Assembly (NCBI RefSeq): GCF_000485595.1
Contig: NW_014577223.1
Coordinates: 291,195 to 312,694, forward strand
Length of the DNA stretch: 21,500 nt
From: Priapulus caudatus
Taxonomy: Eukaryota; Priapulida; Priapulimorpha; Priapulimorphida; Priapulidae
Direction: 5' to 3'
The translations under genes were made by a program, and so were the position numbers. Below the pieces are notes generated by a model. It was not told the origin of the DNA and made no database searches. It saw nothing but the letters and a program-made list of their open reading frames with translations. Positions 1-10,753 of the stretch are shown piece after piece (the stretch's first letter is position 1; every line of letters begins with the position of its first letter).

Positions 1-55
<55 letters not shown>

Positions 56-206
56 GTACTACTACTACTACTACTACTACTAGTACTACTACTAGTACTA
101 CTACTAGTACTACTAGTACTACTACTAGTAGTAGTAGTACTACTACTAGTACTACTACTAGTAGTAGTTCTACTACTACTAGTACTACTACTAGTAGTGG
201 TAGTAA
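1..206. repeat. (ACT)n trinucleotide microsatellite with strand switches
   Basis: The first 55 bases or so are pure ACT units. After that the array alternates between ACT and its complement AGT, joined through AGTACT or ACTAGT junctions that are palindromic. It decays into unique sequence near 200. The window starts inside it, so its true left edge is not visible. The switches mean parts of either strand could fold into hairpins. Confidence 0.97.
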
Positions 207-3200
207 CTAAGGAACAGTTGAACGTTGACAGCTTTAATAGCGTAAATATACTCATTACCTTTGATTGTGTTAGACTGACTTAATAATGTCTTGTAAGTCG
301 TAGCATTTATAGCAACAGACACTGGCATACACATTCAGCAACTAACTAGTACCGACTCGAGTAGATGAAAATGAATGAACTGAAAATCTACTACGGCTCA
401 GTCTTACCTCATTTCCCACAATATTTACAGGTCTTTCAAATATCGGCACAACACTTTCAGTCAACTAGGTATCCAGTTTTATGATTCCATCAATAGTATT
501 GTCAAAAAGATCGTTCTTCCACAGAAAACCAATTAAATAGGGAGAAAACATATCTTGTTGTTGTTCTCCGTTTCCATAACTTTCACAATGCATGCTGGGA
601 TATACACATAAACAAAAGAACAGGCTATCACCGATATAAATTTAGTTATTATAATAGTGGCAGTAGGTATTAGGTTATGTACTTTGATATCGATTATATT
701 TTTACAACTATATGGATTAATATAATATTACTAATAATATACGTTAGAAATTTTATATTCATAAAAAACAAGCTAAACAGACCGTACTATTGTCATCGTC
801 GCTTTCCGTTTTATAATTATAGTCCCTTGCAGAATGAATGATCCTTATAACTTATAAGATGAGGTTATCGTCAATACTATGCACGCACACACGGCAAATG
901 CAAGCTTTAGATTTGAATACTCATACATAGCAATCTTTGTTGTCGAGATTATTCAGAGACAAAAAAAAATTAGATACTAATACGCGCCAATGTGTGTACC
1001 GGATAGCTGACACCCATGCAGAGCATGCTGATTGCTCTTTTGATATTTTACATCACACAACACTACTTATATATTATTTAATTATTAAAATAATCGATGG
1101 ACAAAACACTGCCTGGGCCGAAGAAACGGAAGAATCTATTTGTGTACATGTATATTTATGCTAAACGCCATATTTTTCTTTACAGTAGTTTGATATAAAT
1201 AACCAACCTGTGTATATGGCAGCTACCCATAAGATACAGCAAGTGGACTTGTGGCTCTACTAGAGAGGTGGCACATGTATAATTGCCATTCTAAGAAAAT
1301 AGCAAGTGGTCTTGAAGGAGAGGTAATCACAAACACAGAATCAATATAATAATGCAACTGCCTGAAAGCAACTCGATTCTTCTGGTATTGTAGTATGTAA
1401 CCCTGTTACATTTGAATGAAATAATTGATATTGATCTGGGTATTGTTTGAAAGTCAACATAATTTTTTTCACAATTACAAAAGAAACTAAATATAATTCT
1501 CATCTCATCTATTAAAACAATTAAACGAGTAGATTATTATTAAAACATATTTATTGCCCAATTTGAGTAACAAATAACCTCAACGTGTTAAACATCATTC
1601 CCTTGAAGTTGCATTTTCAAAATTGTAATTTAATTGAAATAAATTCATTATAATCAGAAAACTTTAAACTGTTTCTTAGTTTATTTTTTTAATATTTAAA
1701 TCATCTACCCTATCCAGGTCAATATACAAATGGAAAACTCTGTGTGCCGCCACTGATTTATATATAATATATAAAATTATATATAGATTGGTGTGTGCCA
1801 CGCACACTTGTGAAAAAGAACAAGTCAATCAGCTCATGTAGGTCCTCGGGCGCCATCTGTGGCTGACATCGTCACTTTCTAAAATACGCTTCTGCTCCCA
1901 GTCTGTAAGAAAAATTCCCAACAAAACAATATTTTAGTAGAGCACAGAAAGGTATAAAAATTGACCACTATTTGTAAATTAAAAACTTTTTTAATTTGTA
2001 TAATTTTTTACTAATAGTTTGGTATACTATGGCGGCTACACAATGTGCTCAGCAAAGCATGTCTAATGCATGGCTACATCCTTAACCAGAAGGAAATCAT
2101 AGATGCGACAAGAAATATTAAGGACACGACACACACTCATACGGACGCTTCTGGTCAGGATTCATAGCTCTCCAAGCTTGAGCCAAATGCTTAGTGACGT
2201 TGCTCATGCGCTGGCAGTTCCCAGTCTTTCTGCAGATGAATGAGTGGAGTTACTTTCTTACGTGCATGAATAATTGATGGAGCACTTTCAATTGTGGAAA
2301 TGCACAAGACGAAGCATGGCAATTGACGATAACACAATAAAAATAATCTGACCACTATAGGGGCAAGTAATGCCATAGAGATGCAGTACTAGGAAGATAA
2401 ATTCCAATGCCAGGATTAAAAAGAGGGTCAAGTCAAGAACTTTCTAGAGATCGTGTAATGGGGAAAGTAAAATCGGAAGTACCACAAACTAGCAAACAAT
2501 AACAGCAACAGACAGTAGAATCTGGATAATTATATATGCGAGTCAAACAATCGAGGAAAATATTAATGCAAGTTAGGATAATTAAATCATTCACATGCCT
2601 TTCAAAGAGTTTTCTATTACACTTTGAAAAATACATGAAGCCATTCATCCAGGTTTCCTTCCTGTAATCCAGTCTGGAAGAATTCTGTCCATGTTGCCCA
2701 ACTGTAACCTGGTTACTAACACAGTTTGATGACACACTGCACCGTGTAATACCTTCTTGCTCTTTCTGCAAAGATCCTGAACTGAAAGGATATAGAATGT
2801 TCAACCTGTCATATTCAGGTAAGTCAAATTGTGTTGCAGACAACTATATAGAACGAACACCTGTTTAAAATGGACACATCTTGCATTTCTTTTGAGTGGC
2901 AGACAAATTTGAAATCACCCATAGGGAATTGACAGCTGCCTATAAACGACAATCTTATGGTTCCCTGGAACAACACTTGCATACAGATATGAATACAATG
3001 TATTCTGATCAATATATAAAGTTTTCTTATACAAACACATGGTATAAATCAACGTACATCACGTCAGAATCTGCTTTCATCAGACATGCTGCACCACTGT
3101 CATTTTCACTATTGATGGTGCCTCCGTTCATGCAGTAAGCATGATCAGCACTAGTAACATCAGGCTTTAAAACATCTTCTACAGCTTCAGATTTTGTGGC

Positions 3201-3321
3201 AATACGAGCCTCTGAAACACAGCCATATTCAAAATAGGAATGACAGAAGCTTCAGCAACTGGAACAACAATTGGATATAATCAATTTAACTTAATTAATA
3301 ATAATCCAATAAAGATTATCA
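207..3321. other. downstream flank of gene 1, no supported gene
   Basis: This 3.1-kb stretch is AT-rich and holds only short frames without recognisable domains or splice support. The longest, about 136 codons on the minus strand at 2433-2843, looks compositionally random. It could include the 3' untranslated region of the minus-strand gene ending at 3322, but I found no convincing AATAAA on that strand close to the stop. The segment 1740-1800 is a TA-rich imperfect inverted repeat. Confidence 0.6.
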
Positions 3322-4011
3322 TTAATGTGCTGCTGGTATCGGTGATAAAAGATTATTACCATACAAAATAGGTTCAACTGTGCTGAGGCTAGTTTCCTTT
3401 CTCACGGCAGTATTCATGGTAGTGAGAGGCATTCGTTTGTATTCTTCCATTCCTCCTACTTTCACCAAAAAACCTTCTCTATGGGAAGACTGTAACTGGC
3501 AGTTTTCCACATCCTCCTTTGCATTACCCATGACATGTACCACAGCAGACTTAGTTGGTCGGACTTTCTTTACACCACCTACTTCCATCATGGATTTATC
3601 CCTACAATGAATGGATGGGGAAAACACCAAGCGGCTCCTTTGCTTGCACTCGACTTTCTGAGGCGTATACCGTTGTGGGTGATTTACTGGCTTGGTAGAT
3701 GCTACTGTAGCACTGACACTAGGAGATGGAGTACACATCAAGCAAGATGTCAGAGTTGTGTTTGCGCTCACAGGAGTTTTCACAGAAGTGACATGCGTTT
3801 TTGAAGAGAGATGCCTTGCAGGATATTTTACAGAGTGAGAAGATAGCACTTGGGAACGATTCTTTTTGAATTTCTGTGAGAGTTTCTGTGGCTGTCCCTG
3901 CTTTCTTGTTCTCATCCGCCTCCGCCCTGGGACAGGTACATCACCAGTGAAGAGGAGTGACGAGGAAGGAAACAGCACAGAGTCCTCGCATTGGACACCA
4001 TCAGAAATATC
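3322..4011 (-). CDS. gene 1, last exon
   Basis: A 690-base terminal exon of 229 residues plus stop, entered at phase 0 through a TATGCAG acceptor. It starts DISDGVQCEDSV, passes through a basic run (PGRRRMRTRKQG) and continues as Ser/Thr/Lys/Arg-rich sequence to PIPAAH. No domain is recognised. Being the longest open frame in the region and in phase with 13 upstream exons, it is firmly coding. Confidence 0.78.
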   Translation of the reverse strand, partial: DISDGVQCEDSVLFPSSSLLFTGDVPVPGRRRMRTRKQGQPQKLSQKFKKNRSQVLSSHSVKYPARHLSSKTHVTSVKTPVSANTTLTSCLMCTPSPSVSATVASTKPVNHPQRYTPQKVECKQRSRLVFSPSIHCRDKSMMEVGGVKKVRPTKSAVVHVMGNAKEDVENCQLQSSHREGFLVKVGGMEEYKRMPLTTMNTAVRKETSLSTVEPILYGNNLLSPIPAAH

Positions 4012-7000
4012 CTGCATAGTAATTGACAGAACATTTAGCTACTAAATTACTGTTTGGTTCAAACGCATTTTAAATTGGTATAAAAAGATTGAAAAAGTTA
4101 GCTGGAAATACAGTAAGCTATATTGTCCACACATTCTTGGCTAAATATTTACCAATCTAAAAAGTACCACAAAACAACCTGACCAAGGGAATGAATGTGT
4201 AGCATACCCGTGCATCTTGATCTGCATCATCTGCTGGGAGAGCATTAAAATGGCCTGTCAATGCTGGTTGAGACCACATGACACTTCCTCTATTACCTTC
4301 AATGTCACCAGGCTCAGTTCTGTCAAATATGGAAAAGTAAGCAGAAGAACTATTGTTTCCTTAAATCTAGCATTTATTATCCATGTCTAATATATTTTTC
4401 AATCCTATCTATGATTTTAGTTTGGCTACCTTGATGTCTTGGTTCCCACTAGTATCTTGTTCTTGGACAAAGGTGAATTCAATGACAAATCTAAAGCTTC
4501 GGGTAAGTCCGGCAAGTGGTGACTCCTAGTGTATACCTCCTAGAAGAATGTATTAATAGATAAAATTTCGCTGAAATAATTTCAATTGTGCCATTCTCTA
4601 TTTAGTGCACCATGCATACAGCAATTAATACAAAAAGGAAAAGATATGAAATATACTAAGAGCAATCAACCGTTGACATAGGCTAGTAGGTAAACGAATA
4701 GGTGTAAAAACTTTATGATACCATATTTTAGTGGACTTTTCTGACTCACCTGGTTGTTGCCATGCATGTCGGTGAACAGCTCTTGGCCTCCATCACTATG
4801 ATCAAGTTCAGATGCCAGCATGTAAGAGACAGCAAGCTCCTCTTCAGTGGTGCCAAAGCTCTCTGTAGGTAGGCAATAAATGGCACAAGGTCTATGATCA
4901 GGCAGACTTCAATCAAATGGAAATGCTTAAACTAAAAAAAATTCTCCTGGGTGTTGATTTACAAAACATGTTCCTGACACAGTGAATCACTTACAAACAC
5001 TGGATACAAAAAAGGCCAGAACAAAAAGTGTTACCAACGTGTATCATGGTAGGTACTATGATATTAGGAGTCTATCAATTGATAGACTCCTAATATCATA
5101 GTACCTACCATGATACACGTTGGAATTGATAGACTCCTGATGATATGCATCTGCATTTTTGTCACGGGCTCTACAATGTCCCTGTCAGACTTCCAATTAA
5201 GCAGTTACATACAGGGGCATGCTCACAACTAGCAAAGCTTATCAGCACTTTTGCAAACAAGGAAATGCTCTATACCACTGTTCATCTTCATACCTCCACC
5301 AGCACTTTCACATGCAGGCTGGCCACTGGCACACTTGGATGTTGGCAATTTGCTCAATGTTCTCTTGATGCCATCTGGGGTGAGTAGGTTGGTCAGGGTA
5401 ACTATGTTATTATAGTTGGGAGTGCTGGTATCGGCCATGTCTGCGTCACGGCGAGCTGGGACGCTGGCTTCGCTCACGGGAACGAAGGTGAGAACTCCAT
5501 CATTGTTGCTGCCTGCTCAGAAACGAGAGATGTGCACTAAATTTTACGACGTAAAAGTGCACGTCTAAGCACTGAACAGATAAGGCCATGCATCCCTAAT
5601 ATATCTCACACAGAACAACAGCTGTGACTTGCATGCTGAAATAATGATTATGGAAAAAATTGACATTAATTAATTCAATGCAACGCAACATGCAGCACAA
5701 TTCGATGCAGTCTACATTGGTGCTGTTACTCAAGTACCTTGCAAGATCATGTACTTTTGGTGAGCATCTCCACCAGTACCACCCGCATGCATAGTTCTTG
5801 AACTTGTGATGCTCGGTTGATAACCAATACCTTTTGTTTCTTGGTCCAACAAACCACCAGTAGCAACATCTATCTATAGTGATCACATAACTAATTAATA
5901 CAAATGTATTGCATTTATCGATGCCCTGAATAATGAAGAAAGCAACTTTTTTTTATTGAATTTACGAGATAAGTCATAATAGTTCGGAGTGCACTCAATA
6001 TGCTTTTAATCACATCCTTCATAACACTCATATGCTTTTAATGGTCTCTTACATGAGAAGTGGAATTCGTCTCTACAATTTTAGATTTGGTCGTCGGTTT
6101 CATCGTCACTTGCTCTATGGAGGTAAGCTGCATTGGTATTCCAGTAGTGGGATCGATGATATGAGAGGGCATGGTCACCCTACGTGCTTTCAGTGACTAT
6201 GAAATCAAAAGAAAGGCCCTGTGGTTATGCACATACCAAGTTCACATCTGCACCTTTCCCTGAATTGAGGTAAATGAAAAATGCAGACGAGGCATTTCGA
6301 AATACCTGTGGAGCAAACAGCTTGAGATCATTCCTAGGAAAGCAATAGGTGGATGGTTGATGGAGCAGTGGGTTGGTGATGATTGGTCGCTGGGGGAGTA
6401 CGCAAGGGACAGAGGAACTGGTTCCAGGCAGACGGCTTCGACTGTTCATCATGTAGCTCGCACACTTTCAAGATAGGGAAACAGAAATATACGCGCACTT
6501 GTATGTAAAAACATTACATATTCACCGCAGTCATAGATATGGATAATATGATCTCAGTACTTGCATTAATGATAGACTTTTAATTGGCTATCACCTTGTT
6601 ACCACAATGTTATATCTTATTAAGATCATTTACTTGTTATGCATTCAATTGTGACCGGAGCTATGTTCACCTTTTTAGACACACGTAATTTTGGTTTGCT
6701 TCTCATTCTCCTAGGCTTTATTGGAGAAACAAGCATACCTGAATAAATGAAAGACATTTTTATTGTAAAAGAATTAATCTTCTGTCGTGTGCTAGTCTTT
6801 TGTATATGGAGGAGAAAACCATATTTTAGATATAACAAAATAATGAAATATAAAATAACATGTCTGCTGACTTAAATATTAAATAAAAATTGAGAATAAC
6901 TTAAATAATTTTGTTTTAATGATTAAATAATACACATATAAAATTCATAGTCAATAATCTATTAATAAATGGTAATTCTTCTCAAGATTCCTTTGGACAT

Positions 7001-10000
7001 AGAACAAATCATTTTTACAATGCTGTGTCATACAGCATAATACCAAATTCTTTATGTATAAGGGGCAGAATGAAGAATTAATGAGCACACACTAAAGCAG
7101 ACATAGAAATAAATCTTTGGATCAGACAGGCTACCTGGCTTTAGAAATAGGATACCTGCAGAAACGTGAGGGAGTCTGCAGTCTCAGATTCAAAACTAAA
7201 GATATAACAATGCCACGCAACACAAGTCGAAGTAACTACCACAATGACATGAATTATCATGCTATATCTGTCAGGCATTACCACAGAATATTATTTTAAT
7301 ACAATAAAAGCAAAACTGTATTCAATAGATGTTTAGTTATGTATAGCAAAATTTTCAGTGAGCCACACGGACTCCTGCTACATCAAATAAGGGAGTGTGG
7401 AAATAAAACACGCAGTATTCGACTTCAAATCCGTGTTACCTTTACCCCACTCTCTGCTATAGCTATTTGATAAAGTGTCTCAAAATCATCTATGGTACAT
7501 CTCACCATCCTCTTCATGTTCTGCTGTCAGGAAAGGAAGGTGCATGTTCATTGGAACATCCAACTCAGTAGCCAACTCATGCACCTTTTGCTCTAGAAAT
7601 GTGCAATAGCGAATGATTTTCTGAAGTTCTTGTACCTGAAAAGAAAATTGAAAAACTTTCATGTCATTAACAGAGATATACTTATGATTGTTTAGAAAAC
7701 TGCATATAAACTATTGCAGTTTATTGATTTCCATGACTCACCCGAGTTTCTCTGAGCCTCAACTTTCCTGGAACTCTGTTTACCAGTTTCTTAAGGATGG
7801 CATTCAGATCATGATGTCTCAACCTAGAGAAAATAAGACATAATAAACTAATATTTGAACAAAATTACAATAGCATGACAATACAATGACTGTGGTACTT
7901 GCTACTATACGAAATAATAAAACAAATAATTACATTTACACATATATTTGCTTTTTAAATTTAACTATAAAATTGTGGCTACATAAATGGATAATGATTA
8001 TAAACTTTATAAATCACCATTTTCAATTGCATCTATATCAGGAGTAGATAATAGGGAAGGAGTGTGACTTCAATAAACAAGGGAAATTCGTCATTTACTA
8101 GCCTTATAATACCTACGATTTACTACGCGTAACTCATCCAACTTGAGCTCAAATCGTACACATGCAGTACATTCGCCTAGCATCGTGCAAAATCGTTTTC
8201 TCGTATACACCCGCAATCCGGAGATACAGACTAAAACGTACGACACGATTTTTCATTCTGTTGCCAGCAAACTCGATGCGTTCGGAGCCTTATTTGAAAC
8301 AAAAGGCAGCTACTAACCACAGCTTGCTCTCTCGGCCAGGAGGTGTGGCTCGAGGGAGATTGGACATCGACGCAACACTCGGCGAGATAACTTTTGACCC
8401 GGCATACAGCTACATACCGGCATACCGGCATACAGCTGGTATGCCCCACACGCACGCACGTTCACCGCAATCAGCAGCAGCTCCAGCTCCAATCTCCCTG
8501 CAAGCCACACGCCTGGCCGAGAGAGCAAGCTGTGGTTAGTAGTAGCTGATTTTTGTTTCAAATAAGGCTCCGAACGCATCGAGTTTGCTGGCAACAGAAT
8601 GAAAAACGTTTGTGTCATACGTTTTAGTCTGTATCTCCGGATTGCGGGTGTATATGAGGAAACGATTTCGCACGATGCTAGGCGAATGTACTGTGTACGA
8701 TTTGAGCTCAAGTTGGATGAGTTACGCAAAGTAAATCGCAGGTATTATAAGGCTAGTAAATCACGAATTTACCTTGTTTATTGAAGTCACACTCCTTCCC
8801 TATTATCTACTCCTGATCGATATCCTGATGAATAAGCTCATTTTTGATGGTTAGTCATTGAACAGCTCCTCTTTCTCAAGTGAAAATTCTGTGATTTGCT
8901 TGTGGTTTTAGTCCAGTCTAATTAATCTTTATACATGCAGTAAAACTAGTTTACAGTTCAATGAATACTGTTATAATACAAGTAAGAACAGGTCCAGGCC
9001 ATAATAAAAATATTGTTTGTTTGCCCTCACCCGACCGACCCGCCAAAAAAGGGCCCCCGACTCAATTTTTTTATTGATCTTTCCCATTCTTTTACTTATT
9101 TGTTACAAAATAATTTCTTTACCAATTACAAATTTAAAGAAGTGACCTGTCTGTCACTTCATAAGCGGACACAATTGCGTAACATACAACAAGAAGAGGG
9201 CAGTGCAAGCAAGAGAGCAAAGACATAACTTTTAATTTCAAGCCATGGTTTACAAAGCTTACACAATATTCAAGCTATGGCTGTTTAATACCTCTCAGAG
9301 TCTCTGTGCTTTGCCATCAGTTTCATAATGGTTCTGGGAGATTTCACTTTTTTCCGTTCTATCTTTTCCTCACTTTCAGACAATTGCACTGCAATGTGAA
9401 TTGGTGAGAAATGTGACCAGAACCTATTAGAGGTTTCAATATCTTTATACTCAAGTAAAAAGGTTATTTTTTCAACAAAATCTAGTCTGTAAAAATGAGA
9501 AAACATGGGTCAAATTCAAAGTTACCCAAAATTGAGAATAGGGTACTGTATTTCCCAATTGATTAACAATGATTATATTGGAAGAAACCTATGTCAAAAA
9601 CTAAGATGAGAACCTTAGCTTATTTAAAAAAAAGGGATAACTTGTCTAGAATCTCTGTACATCAAGAGGGTGTCTATAAAAATGAAGAACATAGATGCAT
9701 GCCAATTTTCCTATGAGCGCACCCTGACCCAGAGGGGGGCTAGCCTAGATAGTAACTATAATGTTCAAATATCATTTGTTCTTTTGACATTTCTAGGCTT
9801 TAGTAAAATACATACAAATGCCATCATTCAATTCAGTTTACATACCTCAGTTGGCAGTTTGATCTTCATGTCAGTTTTTTAGGCTAAATCAAATGCTTGC
9901 AATATATTTCCATGCAATACGTAGTAAAATTGTAATTTAGATCTAATAGAGCCCAGGATAATAGCCAACAGAGTGAATAGTTTTAGTAATTATCTTGTTA

Positions 10001-10732
10001 GATGTTTACTTGATTTTATACCCTAATTTTGAAATCTTTTATTATATGCACGTATTCTTCTTTTGTCTAATGTTACTTCACCACTCAGCCATATCAACTG
10101 ACCTGTTGTATTGACTAACCTTGCATAATTTTTGCCATGTGGTTATCATGAGCTGCAACTGAATTGGCAATTAATTGGTTTGGAGACTCGTAATTCAACC
10201 TCTCATAGCTCCGGAATCTATCCTTGCTGCTATTTGACTTGTAAGAAGGAAGTAGGCCTAGGGACCCAGAGTCTTCCCACCACCCACCGTCATGAGGCTG
10301 CAACGAAATATATTCACTTATCAATTTGGGTATGGTTCATATAAGAATGGAAGACCTGTCTCCACATGGGATGTACGTACTACGTTTTTTTAACAAAATA
10401 TCGTGTTAATTACTGACTGTGGTATTTCACGTCTGTTTAACCAATGACATTGAAATAAAATTCTCCATCTAGAATCGGCAGAGAAATATTCACAATTTAC
10501 TTTAGAATCAGTCTATTTATTAGGTAGGTACCTATTATGAAGCGATAAAATGTTTTTAATGAAACCAACCAACCTTTATTAATGCGCTCCTCTTGAGATT
10601 ACTTTGCCCTCTACTTGTAGTTTCAATTGGAGGTGTCAAGGACTCAACATCTTGTCCAGAGCAGCCAAGTTCGAACTCTTTCTTGATGACACCACATAAG
10701 TTTTCCATATCATAATCGTTGAATTCATTCAT
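3322..10732 (-). CDS. putative basic helix-loop-helix protein, 14 coding exons (gene 1)
   Basis: Exons on the minus strand, 5' to 3': 10732-10574, 10297-10120, 9481-9292, 7823-7742, 7635-7506, 6738-6671, 6464-6306, 6196-6053, 5873-5738, 5512-5294, 4862-4750, 4539-4430, 4319-4208, 4011-3322. Every intron is GT-AG, all 13 junction phases agree, and the joined frame is 2,490 bases (829 residues plus stop). Residues about 170-225 fit a bHLH domain. The basic region has H171, E175, R176 and R178. Helix 1 contains the LN..L..L...VP pattern, and helix 2 follows the TRV..L...I.Y...L pattern. The basic region and both helices are encoded by three adjacent exons. H, E and R at these places are known E-box contacts in the family; the residue after R178 is His, where class B proteins have Arg. 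The long C-terminal half is Ser/Thr/Pro- and Lys/Arg-rich with no domain I recognise. If bHLH is right, the protein acts in the nucleus as a dimer (inference). The Met at 10732 is the first in the 5'-most exon found. That exon is open back to an acceptor at 10754, so an upstream coding exon is possible. The ortholog is not identified. Confidence 0.72.
4208..4319 (-). CDS. gene 1, exon 13
   Basis: The acceptor is TTTGACAG and the donor is CGG|GTATGC. It enters at phase 2 and leaves at phase 0. It is acidic towards its end (ALPADDADQDAR). Confidence 0.65.
4430..4539 (-). CDS. gene 1, exon 12
   Basis: The acceptor is TTCTTCTAG and the donor is AAG|GTAGCC. It enters at phase 0 and leaves at phase 2. 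It encodes 36 residues rich in Leu and Ser with no recognised motif. Confidence 0.65.
4750..4862 (-). CDS. gene 1, exon 11
   Basis: The acceptor is CCTACAG and the donor is CAG|GTGAGT, both close to consensus. It encodes an acidic stretch (FGTTEEELAVSYMLASELDH) of the kind seen in transactivation or docking regions (inference). It enters at phase 1 and leaves at phase 0. Confidence 0.7.
5034..5123. repeat. perfect 90-bp palindrome in gene 1 intron
   Basis: Two 45-base arms meet without spacer at 5078/5079 (CTATCAA|TTGATAG). Base pairing between mirrored positions is perfect from 5034 to 5123 and breaks at 5033/5124. It lies in the intron between exons 10 and 11. A third, imperfect copy of the inner arm follows directly at about 5124-5146. 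Confidence 0.95.
5294..5512 (-). CDS. gene 1, exon 10
   Basis: The acceptor is GAGCAG and the donor is G|GTATGA. It encodes 72 residues that include DGVLTFVPVSEAS and VTLTNLLTPDGIKRTLSKLP. The latter could be a short interaction helix, but I cannot name it. The exon is more GC-rich than its introns. Confidence 0.68.
5738..5873 (-). CDS. gene 1, exon 9
   Basis: The acceptor is CTATAG at 5874 and the donor is G|GTACTT. It enters at phase 0 and leaves at phase 1, and it is the only choice that reconciles exon 8 (phase 0) with exon 10 (needs phase 1). It encodes IDVATGGLLDQETKGIGYQ and a Gly/Thr-rich remainder. Confidence 0.6.
6053..6196 (-). CDS. gene 1, exon 8
   Basis: Forty-eight codons, phase 0 at both ends, acceptor TCATAG, donor CAT|GTAAGA. 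The sequence is Thr/Ser- and Lys-rich (for example TMKPTTKSKIVETNSTS) and probably disordered. Confidence 0.6.
6306..6464 (-). CDS. gene 1, exon 7
   Basis: Fifty-three codons, phase 0 at both ends. The acceptor is CTTGAAAG, not the usual CAG/TAG, and the donor is CAG|GTATTT. The residues are Pro/Ser-rich with many Asn and no recognised domain. Confidence 0.6.
6671..6738 (-). CDS. gene 1, exon 6 (basic linker)
   Basis: A 68-base exon, acceptor TTATTCAG, donor AAG|GTGAAC. It encodes MLVSPIKPRRMRSKPKLRVS and two Lys, which looks like a nuclear localisation type of sequence (inference). It enters at phase 1 and leaves at phase 0, agreeing with both neighbours. Confidence 0.65.
7506..7635 (-). 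CDS. gene 1, exon 5 (bHLH helix 2)
   Basis: The acceptor is TTTTCAG and the donor is G|GTGAGA. It encodes VQELQKIIRYCTFLEQKVHE and continues as an amphipathic helix for about ten more residues, which could extend the dimer interface as a short zipper. An acidic tail (AEHEEDG) follows. Confidence 0.75.
7742..7823 (-). CDS. gene 1, exon 4 (bHLH helix 1 and loop)
   Basis: The exon has 82 bases, acceptor TCTCTAG and donor GG|GTGAGT. It completes the split Arg codon of exon 3 and encodes LRHHDLNAILKKLVNRVPG and a short basic loop. The LN..L..L...VP spacing is typical of bHLH helix 1. Confidence 0.75.
8039..8815. mobile_element. foldback, hAT-like non-autonomous element (MITE)
   Basis: Terminal inverted repeats of roughly 325 bases (8039-8366 and 8490-8815) are nearly identical. 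They start CAGGAGTAGATAATAGGGAA and end with its complement, CTCCTG. The flanks are ATCTATAT on the left (8031-8038) and ATCGATAT on the right (8816-8823), an 8-base target duplication with one mismatch. CA...TG ends and an 8-base duplication are features of hAT elements. The centre (8367-8489) is GC-rich with small CATACCGG repeats and no transposase. It sits in the intron between exons 3 and 4 of gene 1; the open frames crossing it are artefacts. Confidence 0.85.
9292..9481 (-). CDS. gene 1, exon 3 (ends in the bHLH basic region)
   Basis: The exon carries a hydrophobic/aromatic stretch, then a Lys-rich run (EEKIERKKVKSPRT), and ends in KHRDSER, read as the bHLH basic region. The start uses the second of two nearby AGs (ACAG then ACTAG), because only that one matches the phase-1 donor of exon 2. 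Using the first AG would give an immediate TAG. The donor is GTATTA, phase 2. Confidence 0.65.
10120..10297 (-). CDS. gene 1, exon 2
   Basis: The acceptor is TTGCAG and the donor is G|GTTAGT. It enters at phase 0 and leaves at phase 1. The encoded 59 residues start PHDGGWWEDSGS and are polar with several Ser and Asn. The entry phase matches exon 1 without a gap. Confidence 0.7.
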
Positions 10733-10753
10733 GCTTACAAATCTTGGTAACAC
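10574..10753 (-). CDS. gene 1, first recognised exon
   Basis: A TTCTAG acceptor ends at 10754 and a phase-0 GTTGGT donor follows 10574. The frame is open through the whole exon (60 codons). The first Met is at 10732, after seven possible codons, and starts an acidic stretch (MNEFNDYDMENLC). Translation may start here after a noncoding first exon, or upstream in an exon I could not find. Confidence 0.65.

Noticed and set aside
2433-2843. 136-codon minus-strand frame downstream of gene 1
   Set aside because: No recognised domain and no splice or start support; it lies in the likely 3' flank.
5145-5387. Plus-strand frame opposite exon 10 of gene 1
   Set aside because: Shadow of the minus-strand coding exon and adjacent intron.
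8162-8729. Several frames of 70 to 138 codons with nearly the same peptide on both strands
   Set aside because: They are the two arms of the foldback element read in opposite directions, with no domain.
9843-9880. Possible extra exon of gene 1 ending in ACTGAG|GTATGT on the minus strand
   Set aside because: The donor looks good, but no acceptor gives an open frame in the phases that exons 2 and 3 need.
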